Below, in pieces: positions 11,670 to 23,149 of a stretch of DNA of 64,000 nt. This stretch comes from Pollenia angustigena. Its lineage: Eukaryota > Arthropoda > Insecta > Diptera > Polleniidae. Location: positions 103,130,151 to 103,194,150 of the forward strand of contig OV884060.1 of assembly GCA_930367215.1 (NCBI GenBank). The letters are read 5' to 3'. The first letter of the stretch is position 1; each line of letters starts with the position of its first letter. The notes under the pieces are model-generated. The model did not search any database and was not told the origin of the DNA. It worked only from the letters and a program-made list of their open reading frames with translations. The position numbers and the translations under genes are program-made.

Positions 11670-12141
11670 TAATAGATAGAAACTGGGAATTATTTCCTCT
11701 CGAAGGTTACTTTACATTATTATAATTTAATAGTCAAAAATTTCAAAAAAGAGGTCCCCCTCATGCTCACATGCTTAGGTTGTTGTCTCCTGAAATACCT
11801 CATCCGTAAGATCCCTCTACACAGGAAAAAATATTGCCGAACTATTTTCAAACAAACGCTTGTTTGAAAATTTTTTGGATTTATACAAATTTTTTTACTG
11901 ATTCATTTAATATTTTTGTTTGATTTTTATTTAACCAACAAAAATGTGGACAACTATTCAAAAATATAATATACGCGTTATTGGTTTCAAGTTTTCATAA
12001 TTTTGTATGAAATATTTAACGTTTCTTAATGTTGTCGTTTTTTTGCATTTGTTTATTTGATCGTAAGCAACACTTCTTTATGCGAAATATAAGAACTACC
12101 ACAAAAAACACATGCAGTTTATTTTTGGACGATTTAAAAAA
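11670..12141. other. AT-rich sequence, nothing recognised
   Basis: There are no inverted repeats or motifs that I can assign. Sequence immediately upstream of the Helitron fragment could be more of the same relic in decayed form, but I cannot show it. Confidence 0.45.
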
Positions 12142-12525
12142 GGCGCGCCGTCACAAATGTCAAATACAGAGCTGCGAGAATTGCGCACATTTCTCCCTAC
12201 TGTTGCTAAAAACATTAATGAAATATAACCACCCTTTTGGAGGTAATGTTGCGACACTTGGGGGAGACTTTCGCCAATGTCATTGTTTCCGCATGCCCAC
12301 AAATCAAATGTTGAATCAAATATAAAATATTCCATTATAAGGTCCAACTATAGAATTTTATCGCTTAAAGTCTATATTCGTACCGTGAACAATAATTATA
12401 GAGATTGCTTTTTAAAGATGGGCGATGGGAAACTCAGTTTAGACGACATTATTGAATTACCTCTATTACACTATGTTTATTGTAACAATATATTGTTGTC
12501 GTACATAAAAAATTTTTATTTTTGT
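12142..12525 (+). pseudogene. Helitron helicase fragment
   Basis: Translations in neighbouring frames give pieces of the PIF1-like helicase half of a Helitron Rep/helicase. GAPSQMSNTELRELRTFLP comes from the frame at 12142. PFGGNVATLGGDFRQ follows, carrying the GGDFRQ helicase motif near 12232-12276. After a further shift comes SNYRILSLKVYIRTVNN and the motif MGDGKLSLDDIIELP. At least two frameshifts and a TAA at about 12226 break it, so it is a dead relic. No Rep domain and no Helitron termini are visible next to it. Confidence 0.8.
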
Positions 12526-13137
12526 TAAAGCAATATTATAGTTACTGTAAACATATCAATGTTTTCCGCAATTTTAAATTTGAGTATTGTTGACTGAAAA
12601 ATAATAATTTTTCTAACAACTAAATAATGATAACTTTGAAAACATATTATACTTATTATTCACAACCATTCCATGATATTTTATAGTCATAACATGATAA
12701 CTGTCTACACATGTAGTCATATTGTGCTTAAGAAGCAAACAAAGTATGTTTTCTCTAATAATATTATGTTAGCGCCATTAGTAAAATAATTTTGAACCTG
12801 TTGCAAGCTTGCTAGTTTAGCTCTTTTAGTGCTAGATTTAGCACATTTTTTTCTGAATTAGCACTTAGAATTTCGAAAAAATTATTTATAATTATTTAGC
12901 CTTTTTAGCACTTTTTTTAGATCCCAAAACAACTTAAATACTCACATAATCAATTCAAGTAAAGTATCAATATCAAACGCAATGACTTTTTTTATTTATC
13001 ATTATCATTTAATTCATCATTAAATTTCAATAAATTTCATTTGTGGAAAAATGTTTAAAAAGGTGGTATAAGTGTGACATGCAATACCTTTAAAAATTAT
13101 TATTTTCCCCATCTATCTTCTATCTATCTATCATGGT
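12526..13137. other. AT-rich sequence with a short TCTA tract
   Basis: No gene is recognised. A short (TCTA)n tract at about 13110-13132 borders the next element; a similar tract follows that element at 21551-21570. Confidence 0.5.
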
Positions 13138-15019
13138 TGGGGATAGTGCACTAAATATTGATTTAAATCAGCAGTGCACTATCACTAAATAAAACTGCAA
13201 AATTATTAGTTTGCACTCTTTTTTTATCAGCTTTAAGGTGTTATGATACTTGCTATTTTTTGTATTGGATTTTTTTAAGCATTGACTGAATGAAACAACA
13301 AATGCGAGAAAGAACAAGAAATACTATTTGATAAACAAACCCTTTTTTCTGATTGACATTTCTTATGTTTATTTTTTTCATTGACTAAAACAAAAAAAAA
13401 GTGGTAAAAGCTTGGGCAGATGAAACTATTTTGTTTTTGATAATTGAAATGAAGCAGGTGCCCTTCATGTGGGATTTCAAATCATAAATTTTCAATTAAA
13501 GAATATACCCCGATGTAATTCGTAATATTTTACATTATTGGCATTAAATTTTATTGTATAAAAAAAAATTTGTTTGTAATTCCAAAATAAAATGTAAACA
13601 AAACAAACAATATTGGCCACGTTTTTCCCCACAAAAACCCGTCAAAAAAGCTAAAAATAGCAAAAAAAATAGTTAAAAACCGCTACGTTCAATCAAAAAC
13701 AAAAAAAATTGGCAACAGTGCTAAAAATTAATCTTGAAATGTCAAATTTTTATGTTTTTTTTTGACAGTCTTAGATTATTTATCGATAACTCATGTATAT
13801 TTATTTGACATTTCAAGATTTTTTATGATATAATCATACTCTTTACACTTAGTCAGTTTATAGAACAAATACAAAAAATAGCAAGTATCATAACAGCATA
13901 ATAGCAATCATCACTCTATTTATTTAACTACCACTTAAAAAAATTTGTGATATTGCAAGTTTTTTCACTATCACTAAACGCAGATTGAGTGCAAAAAGTA
14001 TGCACTCAATTCAAATAGTGCGAAATTTGAACTTGCACTCAAAAAAAGCTGCATATAAACATACTCTCACTAATCTTTCAAAAATAAGTGGTCATGAAAT
14101 TCTTGAAGACAAATTCGAAAAATACAAATTTTTATTACTTAAGCTAAGATCCCACTATCGGCGCAATGTACCAATTTTTGTCGTATTTCATGTGCCGATA
14201 GTGGGAACGGTCAACATTTTTGAATATGCGACAATTTGTGCCGAAATTGTGCTGACTGTGGACAATCAAAATTCACCTTGATGCGCCGATAATGTGAACA
14301 CTCTTTTGCAAAATGTGGAGCAATCAAATTACTTAATATGTACCGATTTTTATCGGCCACTTGCGCGCCGATAACAGTCGCCAATCAGCGCCGAAACAAG
14401 GGATGGCAAAACGAAATTTTTAAAATGCACCAACTGGCTAAAAAAAATTTACTTTTTTGAGCTTAATTGTACCAAAATACATTTGTTTTATCTATTATTT
14501 ATGTATTTAAACGTTAAATAGTACATTTCTACTGTTAATTGAAAGAAAACAATTCGCCTTCACCTCAAAACATTGCAGTTGTATCGATCTTGCCGTCCCT
14601 GGTTTGTAAACATCTTTTTACAAAACAACAATTACAAAAATAAAAGAACAAGTGCAGTAAGTTTGAATAAAATTGTATACATTTGTTATTATATATAAAT
14701 ATGTTATTTAAAATTGTTAGGAAACATAATGGAATATTCAGACGGAGAATTTTGCGAATTTCTTAGGTAAAATGATATCTGCCAACAAGCAAATAAACAA
14801 AAATATATGATTTAATTTGCCCAAATAGCACGATAGTGTGACCGCATTGTACCGTTTATTGTCGCAATTGAGTTTTGGCCGATATGAACCGAAAACAATT
14901 GTCACAATGTGCGACGATAATGGGACCACCCAAGAATAAATTGTGCAATGTTTTAAAATGTGCGCCGATGTAGCACGATAAAAATCGTCACAGATTGTGC
15001 TATTTGAGCCGATAGTGGG

Positions 15020-15458
15020 TAAAAATGTCTTCTACGGGTTATGGACTGGATGGCTGGGATCCTGGGATACAATGCTTAGTCTCTACCACCTGGCAATATT
15101 TTCAGAGCGCAAGAAGAACTTCTTATGGATTTTTGTTTCAAACGTTATAAATGTTTATTTATTTAAGTATTCAGTTTTAACATGTATCTAGCGTTTAATG
15201 GTTAGTATAATTAGTGTATTTTAACGAGTTCAAAATATTAAGAAAAAGCAGTGACTCTTCACTATGGCGGTAGAACAACGAATCGACCCGAAAAATTTCT
15301 TATGCTAACAAAAAAAACTTATCGAAAATACATAAAAATTCAAAAAACAACTTAAAATGTAATGCTTAATAGCAGTGGCGCCTCCAGTTGACAATTCCTC
15401 TCCACCAAGATTGTTCCCAGGGCTGGAAACACCGCTGCCTTTAGTTTAGACGCAAACA
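15020..15458 (-). repeat. BEL 3' LTR
   Basis: It is 439 bp, matching the 5' LTR except for two adjacent changes in the TTTATTTATTTAAG stretch (about 15152). On the coding strand it is preceded by GGCCGGCGGGA, a possible polypurine-like tract. Confidence 0.9.
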
Positions 15459-15783
15459 TCCCGCCGGCCTTGCTGTACAGCAATCAAAAAGTCCATCTAG
15501 AAATCTATATAAAGAAAAGAATAAAAACCAAAAAAAAAGATCAAGGCCAGTAGGATATAAACTAAAAAAAAAATCCATTTATTCTTCATGATTTGCTTCA
15601 CTCAAACGTATATTATACTGGCAATGAGTCCCCCTGATTCCTCCATAGTTGGGAAGCCTTTATCAAAAAATACTCAAACTAGAAATAAACTAGAAAATAA
15701 TAAAAAAATGACCAAGTAGACTTCTCCATCGTTAGTTACATTCTCAAATCAAAATACAGTTGTGTTACATACAAACTTGACCA

Positions 15784-16212
15784 TTAAGGTGCACATACTC
15801 CAGAAATGATGTACCCAAAAATAGAAAATTGAGCCAATGGTTTGCCAAAAGATCCACCCACAACACCGTTTCTTATTATGCGAGAATATATGTCAGCACC
15901 AAGGGTAATACGGATTGGAGCTGATATATGAAACTGAGGGTCAGCTAACTGCAACAAAGTTCTTATTGCTAAGTAGGGAGCACAATTGACCCCAAAAGTA
16001 ACAGTTTTCAATTCGAAATCTTTTAAGTTGCTATTGGGATCCTTGCGGAAAACTATACGTTGGTAAGAAGTTTGTTCGGGATCTAAAAGTATCTGCCGAT
16101 ACATTTTCTCTATGTCCCCATTAAAAACATAGCGATAAAACCGCCATCTTATAAGAAGCAACGTTAAATCATTTTGCAAAATTGGCCCTGTTATAGAACG
16201 TCGTTTAAACAA
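15784..16212 (-). pseudogene. BEL reverse transcriptase start, fused to a foreign protease-like tail
   Basis: The first part is the BEL RT N-terminus: GPILQNDL, then FNGDIEKMYRQI with the first catalytic Asp (motif A), then ELKTVTFGVNCAPYLAIRTL. A one-base loss near 16198 puts it out of frame with the upstream ORF. After LLQLADP the sequence stops being RT. It becomes a segment similar to the protease end of the same element (ISAPIRITLGADIYSRI, against ISRPVDILIGSDYYPRI upstream), then a stop. The YVDD motif, RNase H and integrase are absent. The join at a shared QLADP suggests template switching. Confidence 0.85.
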
Positions 16213-17510
16213 ATTCCCGAAGATGTGCGACTTGATGCATTAAAAACTACTCTGACTTTAGTCGAAGAACTTTCGGGCTTAAAAACTGCATGATGTGGCA
16301 GATAGTATGAATTTGACATTTCCTTGTCATCAACTTGAACCATATGACCTAATCTTTCATATTCAGTTAAAACATCATCGTAAACCGATTTTAGTTCAGG
16401 ATTTTTCAAAAGTGAAATTTCATTTCTTAAAAATTGTCTGCTTGCCTTTTCCCTAGAAGAACCAAGCTGTCTATCTTCTACAAATTGTGGCTTAAAAGGC
16501 AATGAAACCACGTACCGACCATCACTATTCCTCCTCGTAGTCTTTCTGTAATACTCTTCACAATATTCGTCTTCAGGTGTTAACCCTAAAGCTTGTGGGG
16601 GCTCCTCGAGCCGCCAAAATTTTTCTATTTGCTTATCTAAGCTAATTGTTGTATAAAAAGAACGAACAGTCGAAAGAGTTTCCGACTCGTTCGTTATAGA
16701 GCCAATTAAAACCCACCCAAAATAGGGCTCATGCAACATCAAATTTCCAAACACCCTTTGCTTGGAACCATCGAGCATTATCCTTGGATAATAGTCGGAA
16801 CCGATCAAAATATCTACTGGTCGACTTATTGCGAAATTTGGATCTGCTAACTGAATGTTCAATGCCGATCGCAAACCAGAATTATCCATAGATTTATTTG
16901 GCAAATTACCTGTCAATTTAGGCAATATCAAGGCAGACATTTCAAGACTAAATTGCCGATCAATACGAGAGCCAAGTGTAAACGCACATTCCCTTACAGC
17001 ACGGCCTGGATTAGCATCATTCAAAGAAGATATTTCTATGTTAGTTGCCCTAGTAGGCAAATTAAGTTTCCTTTGAATTTTCTCGGATATGAAACTTGAC
17101 TGAGAGCCTGGATCTATGACCGCTCTCGCCACAAAAACTTCATTACGACAAATAATATTCACCAACGCGGTGCCTAAAAGAACCTGTTCTGAAGTAGCTG
17201 CAAAACAATTTTGGACGAGAGTTGTCGATTGAACGGTTTGGTCATTTTGACCACTTGAAGTACTTGTAATTGAAGAAGGCCCAGGAGCCTCACCACTTTG
17301 ACCCATGGCAGATGCAGCTGCCACAGAAACCTCCCTATGAAGCAAAGAATGATGCTTTAATCTGCAAGTAGAACAACTAAAATCACTCGTGCAATTGTAT
17401 AATTTGTGACCCTCTGCCAAACAGTTAATGCACAAATTGTGTCTTTTTACAGCCATAAATCTTTCATCTGGATTCATGTTTAGAAATTCAGAACAAAATC
17501 TTATTATCAC
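16191..17510 (-). pseudogene. BEL gag end (zinc fingers), protease and RT N-terminus
   Basis: Near the start is a Cys/His-rich nucleic-acid-binding region, CINCLAEGHKLYNC then CSTCRLKHHSLLH, typical of BEL gag. An aspartic-protease segment follows with VARAVIDPGSQSSFIS, then the linker of the family (DEYCEEYYRKTT, VSLPFKP) and the RT beginning KVRVVFNASSRTS. The frame is continuous with the gag ORF upstream apart from an in-frame TAA at 17511-17513. The first codon read as start is GTG and is not a real start. This is one polyprotein cut by mutations. Confidence 0.9.
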
Positions 17511-18659
17511 TTAATTCGAGCACAAGGGACAAGCTCTTTTCGAGACTCTTGTTTGATAACTCCTAACCTTTGACGAGTTTCCATTAGAATATCCTGATCT
17601 GTTCTCCCTACTGGGTTCAGCATTGTTAGAACCCGAAACTTTCCTTAGAGCCGTTCCACCACCTGGTCGCCTTCTATCGGATTCTTCAAAATTTCTGAGA
17701 TCAAAAACGGTCTCTAATGATTGAAAACGAGCTGTCAAAAAATCATCAAAATCTTTCCATTTAGGTATTTCTTTTTTATTTTTGACAGATTGTTCCCACA
17801 ACGATAAAGACAGAACTGGTAAATTTATAGAGCAAAAACATACAAAAATTGCATCCCAACCCGAAATATCTACCCCATTCAAAGTTAATACCGAAATACA
17901 ATTTTTTATCTCTCTTTGCAAGCGTTTTATATCCTTGGCACATTCTGATCTCACAGGAGATAAACTGTACAAAAGCTTAAGCTGGTTATTAACCAAAATT
18001 CTCTTATTCTCATAGGTATCAACTAAATTTTCCTATGCTCCTTTAAATCCCTCGTTAGTCCAATCTGAATCACTAACAATATCCTGAGCATCCAGTCTTG
18101 TAAACTGACGCAAATAACATAACCTTTGCACATCAGTCAGTTCCTCACAGTTGATATAAATCGCCGTGAACATATCACGGAACGTAGGCCATGACTTATA
18201 ATCACCCTCAAAAACTTCTATTCTGCAAGGAGGCAAATTGAGAAAATGACTTGAGGACCGACTTACTACAGTGGTTGAAGCGCTGTTCATACCTGTATTA
18301 CACTGTGTGGATGAAAGGACGGATTTATTTATAAAACTTTGGGACAGCTCACCCATTTGGGCAGCAATAGTAATGTAAGCCAGTCTACATTCCTTATATA
18401 AATCCTTTGCATTTCCACAATCCTCATCGGAGTCTGCAATTACATTGCTGGTAGTAAAGGTCTCATATGCAAGCCTACCCTTCTCCCATAAAATTTTAAG
18501 TTCCTCCTTCTGAAGATCAACCCCGGACGCAGTTTGATTCAACTGAGATGCGTCCAAAAAATCGGTCTCAAACTCTAGCAAAAGAGCCGCTAGCTTTTCA
18601 AATTTCACTAAATCCTGAGATTTAACCATTTCAATCTTCCAAAAAATTTTCAACTTCAA
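17511..18659 (-). pseudogene. BEL gag, interrupted by an in-frame TAG
   Basis: The frame begins at 18659 (or at an internal Met ten residues on, MVKSQDLVKF). It has the family's core FEGDYKSWPTFRDMF and LTDVQRLCYLRQF (DUF1759-like region). A TAG at 18033-18035 stops it, but the same frame continues (ENLVDTYENKR) through LWEQSVKNKKEIPKWKDF to RACPLCSN and a TAA at 17511. So gag and pol are one frame with two premature stops. A leader of about 1.65 kb (18660-20314) separates gag from the 5' LTR. No envelope gene is seen. Confidence 0.85.
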
Positions 18660-20314
18660 TTCAGTTCAACACGTCTCTAAAATCCCGAATGCAATTAAAA
18701 ACATTTAGATTCAAACTAAGTCCCGAAAAAAAGTCGTGAACAGATGTATGTTACCACAATTTTAAATAAAAAAATCTAAATTTTCAGTTCAAAGAAATGG
18801 ATAAAATGACACAAATTACGTTCGATATTAAATATCGAACTTAATAATAATCAACAAAAGAGTACTAGCCGATTTAAAAAGTTCTAATGTTTATTTACAC
18901 ACCCACAAGTATTGCACCAAATACCTAATCACACTTTCAAATCTTAACAAATTAATTTCGGCTGTAAGTATGTATATGGGTAAATCCCCAACAAATTTAA
19001 GAAATTTCCCAGTTCTATGACCCACAATAAATTTTTCTTATTCTCATCTAAATTATGTTCATATATATTCGATTTCTATTTGATAAAAATTAAAACGAGA
19101 AATTATAACCAAGATTTTTACCCAATATGGTTCATTAAACCCACGAATACAATGTAAATAATCAATTAGCTATTTAAAACTTTACAAATAAATTATACCA
19201 AAGAAAGTTATAGTTTAGAAACACACACCGAACCCCGAAGTATTGCTTTAATTAATAAGCCGGGTAACCAAATCCAACTTGTAATATTCCACCCCGTAAT
19301 TTCCGATGAAACATAAAAATTTTGATAAAGTTAAATAAAAACTACATACATACAATTCCAAGTATGTATAAAAATATTTTTAAAACCAAATAGTCATAAA
19401 AATTCAAAGAAAACATACCTTCAAAGACAGATTGTCTTACCGATGGTCTGTGGTCTCAAATAATACCAATGAAGTGTGTAGAAGTTGAAGCAAATACAGT
19501 ACAAGCACCTCCTGCAATCTGATAATTTTGTCTGCGGGATTTATTTTCTCGCTGTTTTGATTGTTGTTAAAGTTTGCAGTTGGGGTTTGTGTACCAACTC
19601 CTTCCCGTTGCAATTTGATGAATTGTATTTTTTGTAGTTAATTAGGCTCACAACCGGTAAATTTACAAAAAATAACTAAAGAATTGTTCCTCTTGTGCCC
19701 GACCTTTTTATAAAAGAAAACAGAATTTTATTTGGAAAATAGGGAGCTGATTCAGCCTTTTATAAAAATCGTTTCCCTTTAGAAAATTTGTATCCCAATG
19801 TTTAGCTTTACACAAATTCCGATTTATTTTACAAAACACTAGATAATTACTTTTTACACTTTTATTTTTCTGAAAACAACTAACTAAATATGAAAATTTT
19901 TTTACATATGTATAACACCAGAAAAATTTAACTATAGAAAAAAAAATGGCTCTCTATTATTTGGCAGTAAAATGGCTATGTAAATAAGTCAACCAAGAAT
20001 GACATCTGTCACCAAAACAGAGTGTTGCAAATAAAATATCAGTCCATTAGTTATGGCCGTAAGAGTTGTTAAGTCGATAATAACGTATCTTCACAGCACA
20101 GACACACACCTTTTCCTTATCCCGACCAAAAATACTGGGTAAGTGCAAAGGATTTCAAACAATAATTTTGTTTTTGCAAAATTTTGTGTTGTTTGTAACA
20201 AAATATTACAAAAAAAAATACAATGTTAAAAAAAATAATTAGAAAGTATCACCTTTTTTTCTCCTTGAATTCTAAAAATCCACAACTTCGAAATATCCGG
20301 TTCGATTAGACCAA

Positions 20315-20753
20315 TAAAAATGTCTTCTACGGGTTATGGACTGGATGGCTGGGATCCTGGGATACAATGCTTAGTCTCTACCACCTGGCAATATTTTCAG
20401 AGCGCAAGAAGAACTTCTTATGGATTTTTGTTTCAAACGTTATAAATGTTTATTATTTTAAGTATTCAGTTTTAACATGTATCTAGCGTTTAATGGTTAG
20501 TATAATTAGTGTATTTTAACGAGTTCAAAATATTAAGAAAAAGCAGTGACTCTTCACTATGGCGGTAGAACAACGAATCGACCCGAAAAATTTCTTATGC
20601 TAACAAAAAAAACTTATCGAAAATACATAAAAATTCAAAAAACAACTTAAAATGTAATGCTTAATAGCAGTGGCGCCTCCAGTTGACAATTCCTCTCCAC
20701 CAAGATTGTTCCCAGGGCTGGAAACACCGCTGCCTTTAGTTTAGACGCAAACA
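20315..20753 (-). repeat. BEL 5' LTR
   Basis: It is 439 bp, upstream of gag on the minus strand and followed (at 20754) by the GTGGG target duplication. The promoter is presumably here; I did not identify a clear TATA box. Confidence 0.9.
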
Positions 20754-21558
20754 GTGGGATCTTAGCTTTAGTATAGTTACTTTCATTATTGTTTTGAGTG
20801 AAAACTTCAAACAAAAAAAAAATCCTAATGATAATAATCAAAAAATTATATATATATATAATTATTTTATTCGGATGAAAAAATGAACAACAACAAATTC
20901 TACTAATCTAAGGTTTTAAGTTGATATCGAAAAAAAGATGAAAAATTGTATCGTCCATACAATCAAATATTTTTTGCAGAAACTTTACTCATTTTCTCAT
21001 CATATGTTTCATAATATGGACGAGGACTTGAAAAAAGTTAAGCAAATGTTTTTAAAATATAATACGCCTTTGCCGTTCTCTGCTCCATCAAAGCGCTTAT
21101 GGTAGACGCTCCTCGAAGAAATATATTAAGTGATAATAATTTTGAAATGCTTGTTTTGCTTAAAGCCAACAATTTTTAATTTTTTTTTTTATTGTCGTCT
21201 ATTATTTTTGAATTACTGTTAATTTTTTTGTTTTTTTATGAAGTTTAGTCTTAAGTTTTAAATAAGTGCACAAAAATAAACGCAAGTCAATTTAAACTTG
21301 AAATTGAATGCAAAATTTTTAGTCGCACTCAAATGAGTGAAGAACAAAAAAGTTGCAATAAACTGATGATTGCTTTTTTTAAATCAAACTAATTTTTTTT
21401 GAGTGCAAAATTTTTAAACATCACTATCACTCATGCTTAGTGAGGCTGCAAATTTTCAACTCATCACTCAACATCAAAAAAATAATTGCAATAAATTTGC
21501 ACTATCACTAAGTGTGAGCTGAAACAGCAAAATGAGTGCACTACCCCCATCTATGCTA

Positions 21559-22029
21559 TCTATCTATACATATATATAAAACAGGAGGTGTGTATGGATG
21601 TATGTAACGTATGGACTCCAAAACGGCTGGGCCGATTTTGATGAAATGTTCAGGGAATCTTCAAAATATTAAGGCGGGTGACACCGTGAAGTCTGATATT
21701 TGATTTTCGAGCTGCCGGTGGAGGGGCGTGTCAAAATCCAATCTGTGGCAAAATCCAATCTAATATTGCACCACCAATGGCATCTATATAATTTTGACTT
21801 TTTTTCTTTAAAATGATCGCCATGTTCCAACTTAGATTTATACAAAAAGAAAATTTTGCCCCGCCCACTTTCACGCCCACTTTTTTCGAATTACCTTAAA
21901 TCAGAAAACGGCTCCATCGATTTGACAAATTTTTCTTTCAAATGTTCGTATCGTTTTAACAGATTTTAAATATCGAACGCAAACATTTTTCCTAATTTGG
22001 ACAGGACAACGTCTGTCGGGTCAGCAAGT
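21559..22029. mobile_element. non-autonomous Helitron-like element
   Basis: It starts TCTATCTATACATATATATA and ends with ACAACGTCTGTCGGGTCAGC-AAGT. Insect Helitrons commonly start TC + TA-rich and end with a short GC hairpin (ACGTCTGTCGGGT here) before CTAG; here the terminal CTAGT has become CAAGT. The interior has the widespread phrase GGCTGGGCCGATTTTGATG. There is no coding capacity. The assignment rests on recognition of the ends. Confidence 0.6.
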
Positions 22030-22538
22030 AATGAAATAAGAGCAATGTCAGCACTCAGTAATGTTTGTTGGAATTCTGGAACTTTTGTCTTTTATACTTA
22101 TTCCGGAATATCAATTAGAATGATATATGATATTTGAAAATTTATATGTGATGCTTAGAGCGAAGCTTGGTTTTCTGATCATACTATGTATCAGCAAATA
22201 TAATTTCGCCACACTACAAAAATCATTGTCCGGCTTTAGAGAAGCGAATGAATGTTTTCTCAGACAGTGGGACAAAAAACATCAGCTATTCAGAAAGTTC
22301 AGCGAGGCAACCTAATATTGGACCAAAGACCTATTGGATAGACCTTGCTAAGAACTAGAATGAAAACAGAACTGTAAGGTTCAGTTTTACGCATAAGAGA
22401 AGGTGCAAAATTAGACAACGTTTGTTGCCGCACTTTAAACGCATCGAACGATATTGTAAAAAATCGATTCATCTGAAAAGTACCAAAATAAGTTGGTACA
22501 TGAGGAAGATGATGACATAATTGAAATTTTAAACATGT

Positions 22539-23149
22539 GTAACAACTTTATATGATGGTGGTTTATTTTCTGAGAAAAATATGTTACAGTATATACATGA
22601 AATACTTTCTAATGTTATCTATAATCACTTCAAGTGTTACATGTTGTGCAACTTCAATAGAACAAAATAAGCTGATTTTATTTACAACTATTACAATTTT
22701 ATAATTAATTTTATAAGATTTTTAAAGCTATTTGAGCGGTTTCTGCACGCTATTACGGTTTGGCGACAAATCGATTATAATATACTGTACATTATATATA
22801 TAGACCTTTTTTCGTTTGAATTTGTAAATATTTTTATATTTTGTTTTAAAACAATCTTTTTACAAAACTATGAGTGGTATGAATTATGACAAAGAAAAGT
22901 AAACATTCTACAAACAAAGCAGTTAGTATCAAAGTTGTATAACAGGGCAGTCGGAACACCTTAAATAAAAGTAAGGGTAAAATATGCAACATATTTTGCA
23001 TGTTTTTCATCAACTTGTACACAAAAGAACTTGAAAATGTTTCCCACATTTGTATTTTTTGCACAAACGAACACAAAAATGTAGAACATGTTAATGCAAC
23101 ATATTTCTCAGAAAATAAATCGTCATAAAATATATTATAATGTAACATT
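22539..23149. repeat. inverted-repeat element, low confidence
   Basis: TTTATTTTCTGAGAAA near 22561 recurs inverted near 23106, and the outer flanks TGTAACA / TGTTACA also pair. This suggests a decayed element of about 610 bp. The frames inside it have no recognised motif. Confidence 0.4.

Larger units (their letters stand above)
15020..20753 (-). mobile_element. BEL/Pao LTR retrotransposon, young but defective
   Basis: Two 439-bp LTRs (15020-15458 and 20315-20753) differ at only two positions. The element is flanked by the 5-bp target duplication GTGGG (15015-15019 and 20754-20758). Coding runs on the minus strand: gag, zinc fingers, protease and part of the reverse transcriptase. On that strand the LTR starts TGTTTGCGTC, and one base after its end comes TGGTCTAATCG, a candidate primer-binding site. 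RNase H, integrase and most of the RT are missing, so it cannot move by itself. Nearly identical LTRs with badly broken genes suggest recent mobilisation by a helper. Confidence 0.9.
14141..20768. mobile_element. middle inverted-repeat transposon (AAGCTAAGATCCCAC ends)
   Basis: The left end AAGCTAAGATCCCACTATCG at 14141 is matched by its reverse complement, completed only if the BEL element at 15020-20753 is removed: CCGATAGTGGG (to 15019) plus ATCTTAGCTT (20759-20768). The interior (14165-15010) is rich in CCGATA and GCGCCGATA words in both orientations. It has no transposase. It lies inside the outer element and itself received the BEL insertion a few bases from its right terminus. Confidence 0.75.
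13138..21549. mobile_element. outer inverted-repeat transposon, interrupted by nested insertions
   Basis: The left end TTGGGGATAGTGCACT pairs with the right end AGTGCACTACCCCCA. Both arms hold many GTGCACT, TGCACTC and CACTATCACTAA words, as subterminal repeats do. Within the left arm, about 34 bp at 13237-13270 is repeated inverted at 13868-13902. The two halves (13138-14140 and 20769-21549) are separated by the element at 14141-20768. No transposase is seen, so it is non-autonomous. The exact target duplication is unclear because the element sits in a TCTA tract. Confidence 0.6.

Noticed and set aside
10513..11678. AATAGAAA / AATAGATA as a firm 8-bp target duplication of the ATCGGTTAA element
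   Set aside because: The two copies differ and are not at equal distance from the inverted ends, so it remains only a possibility.
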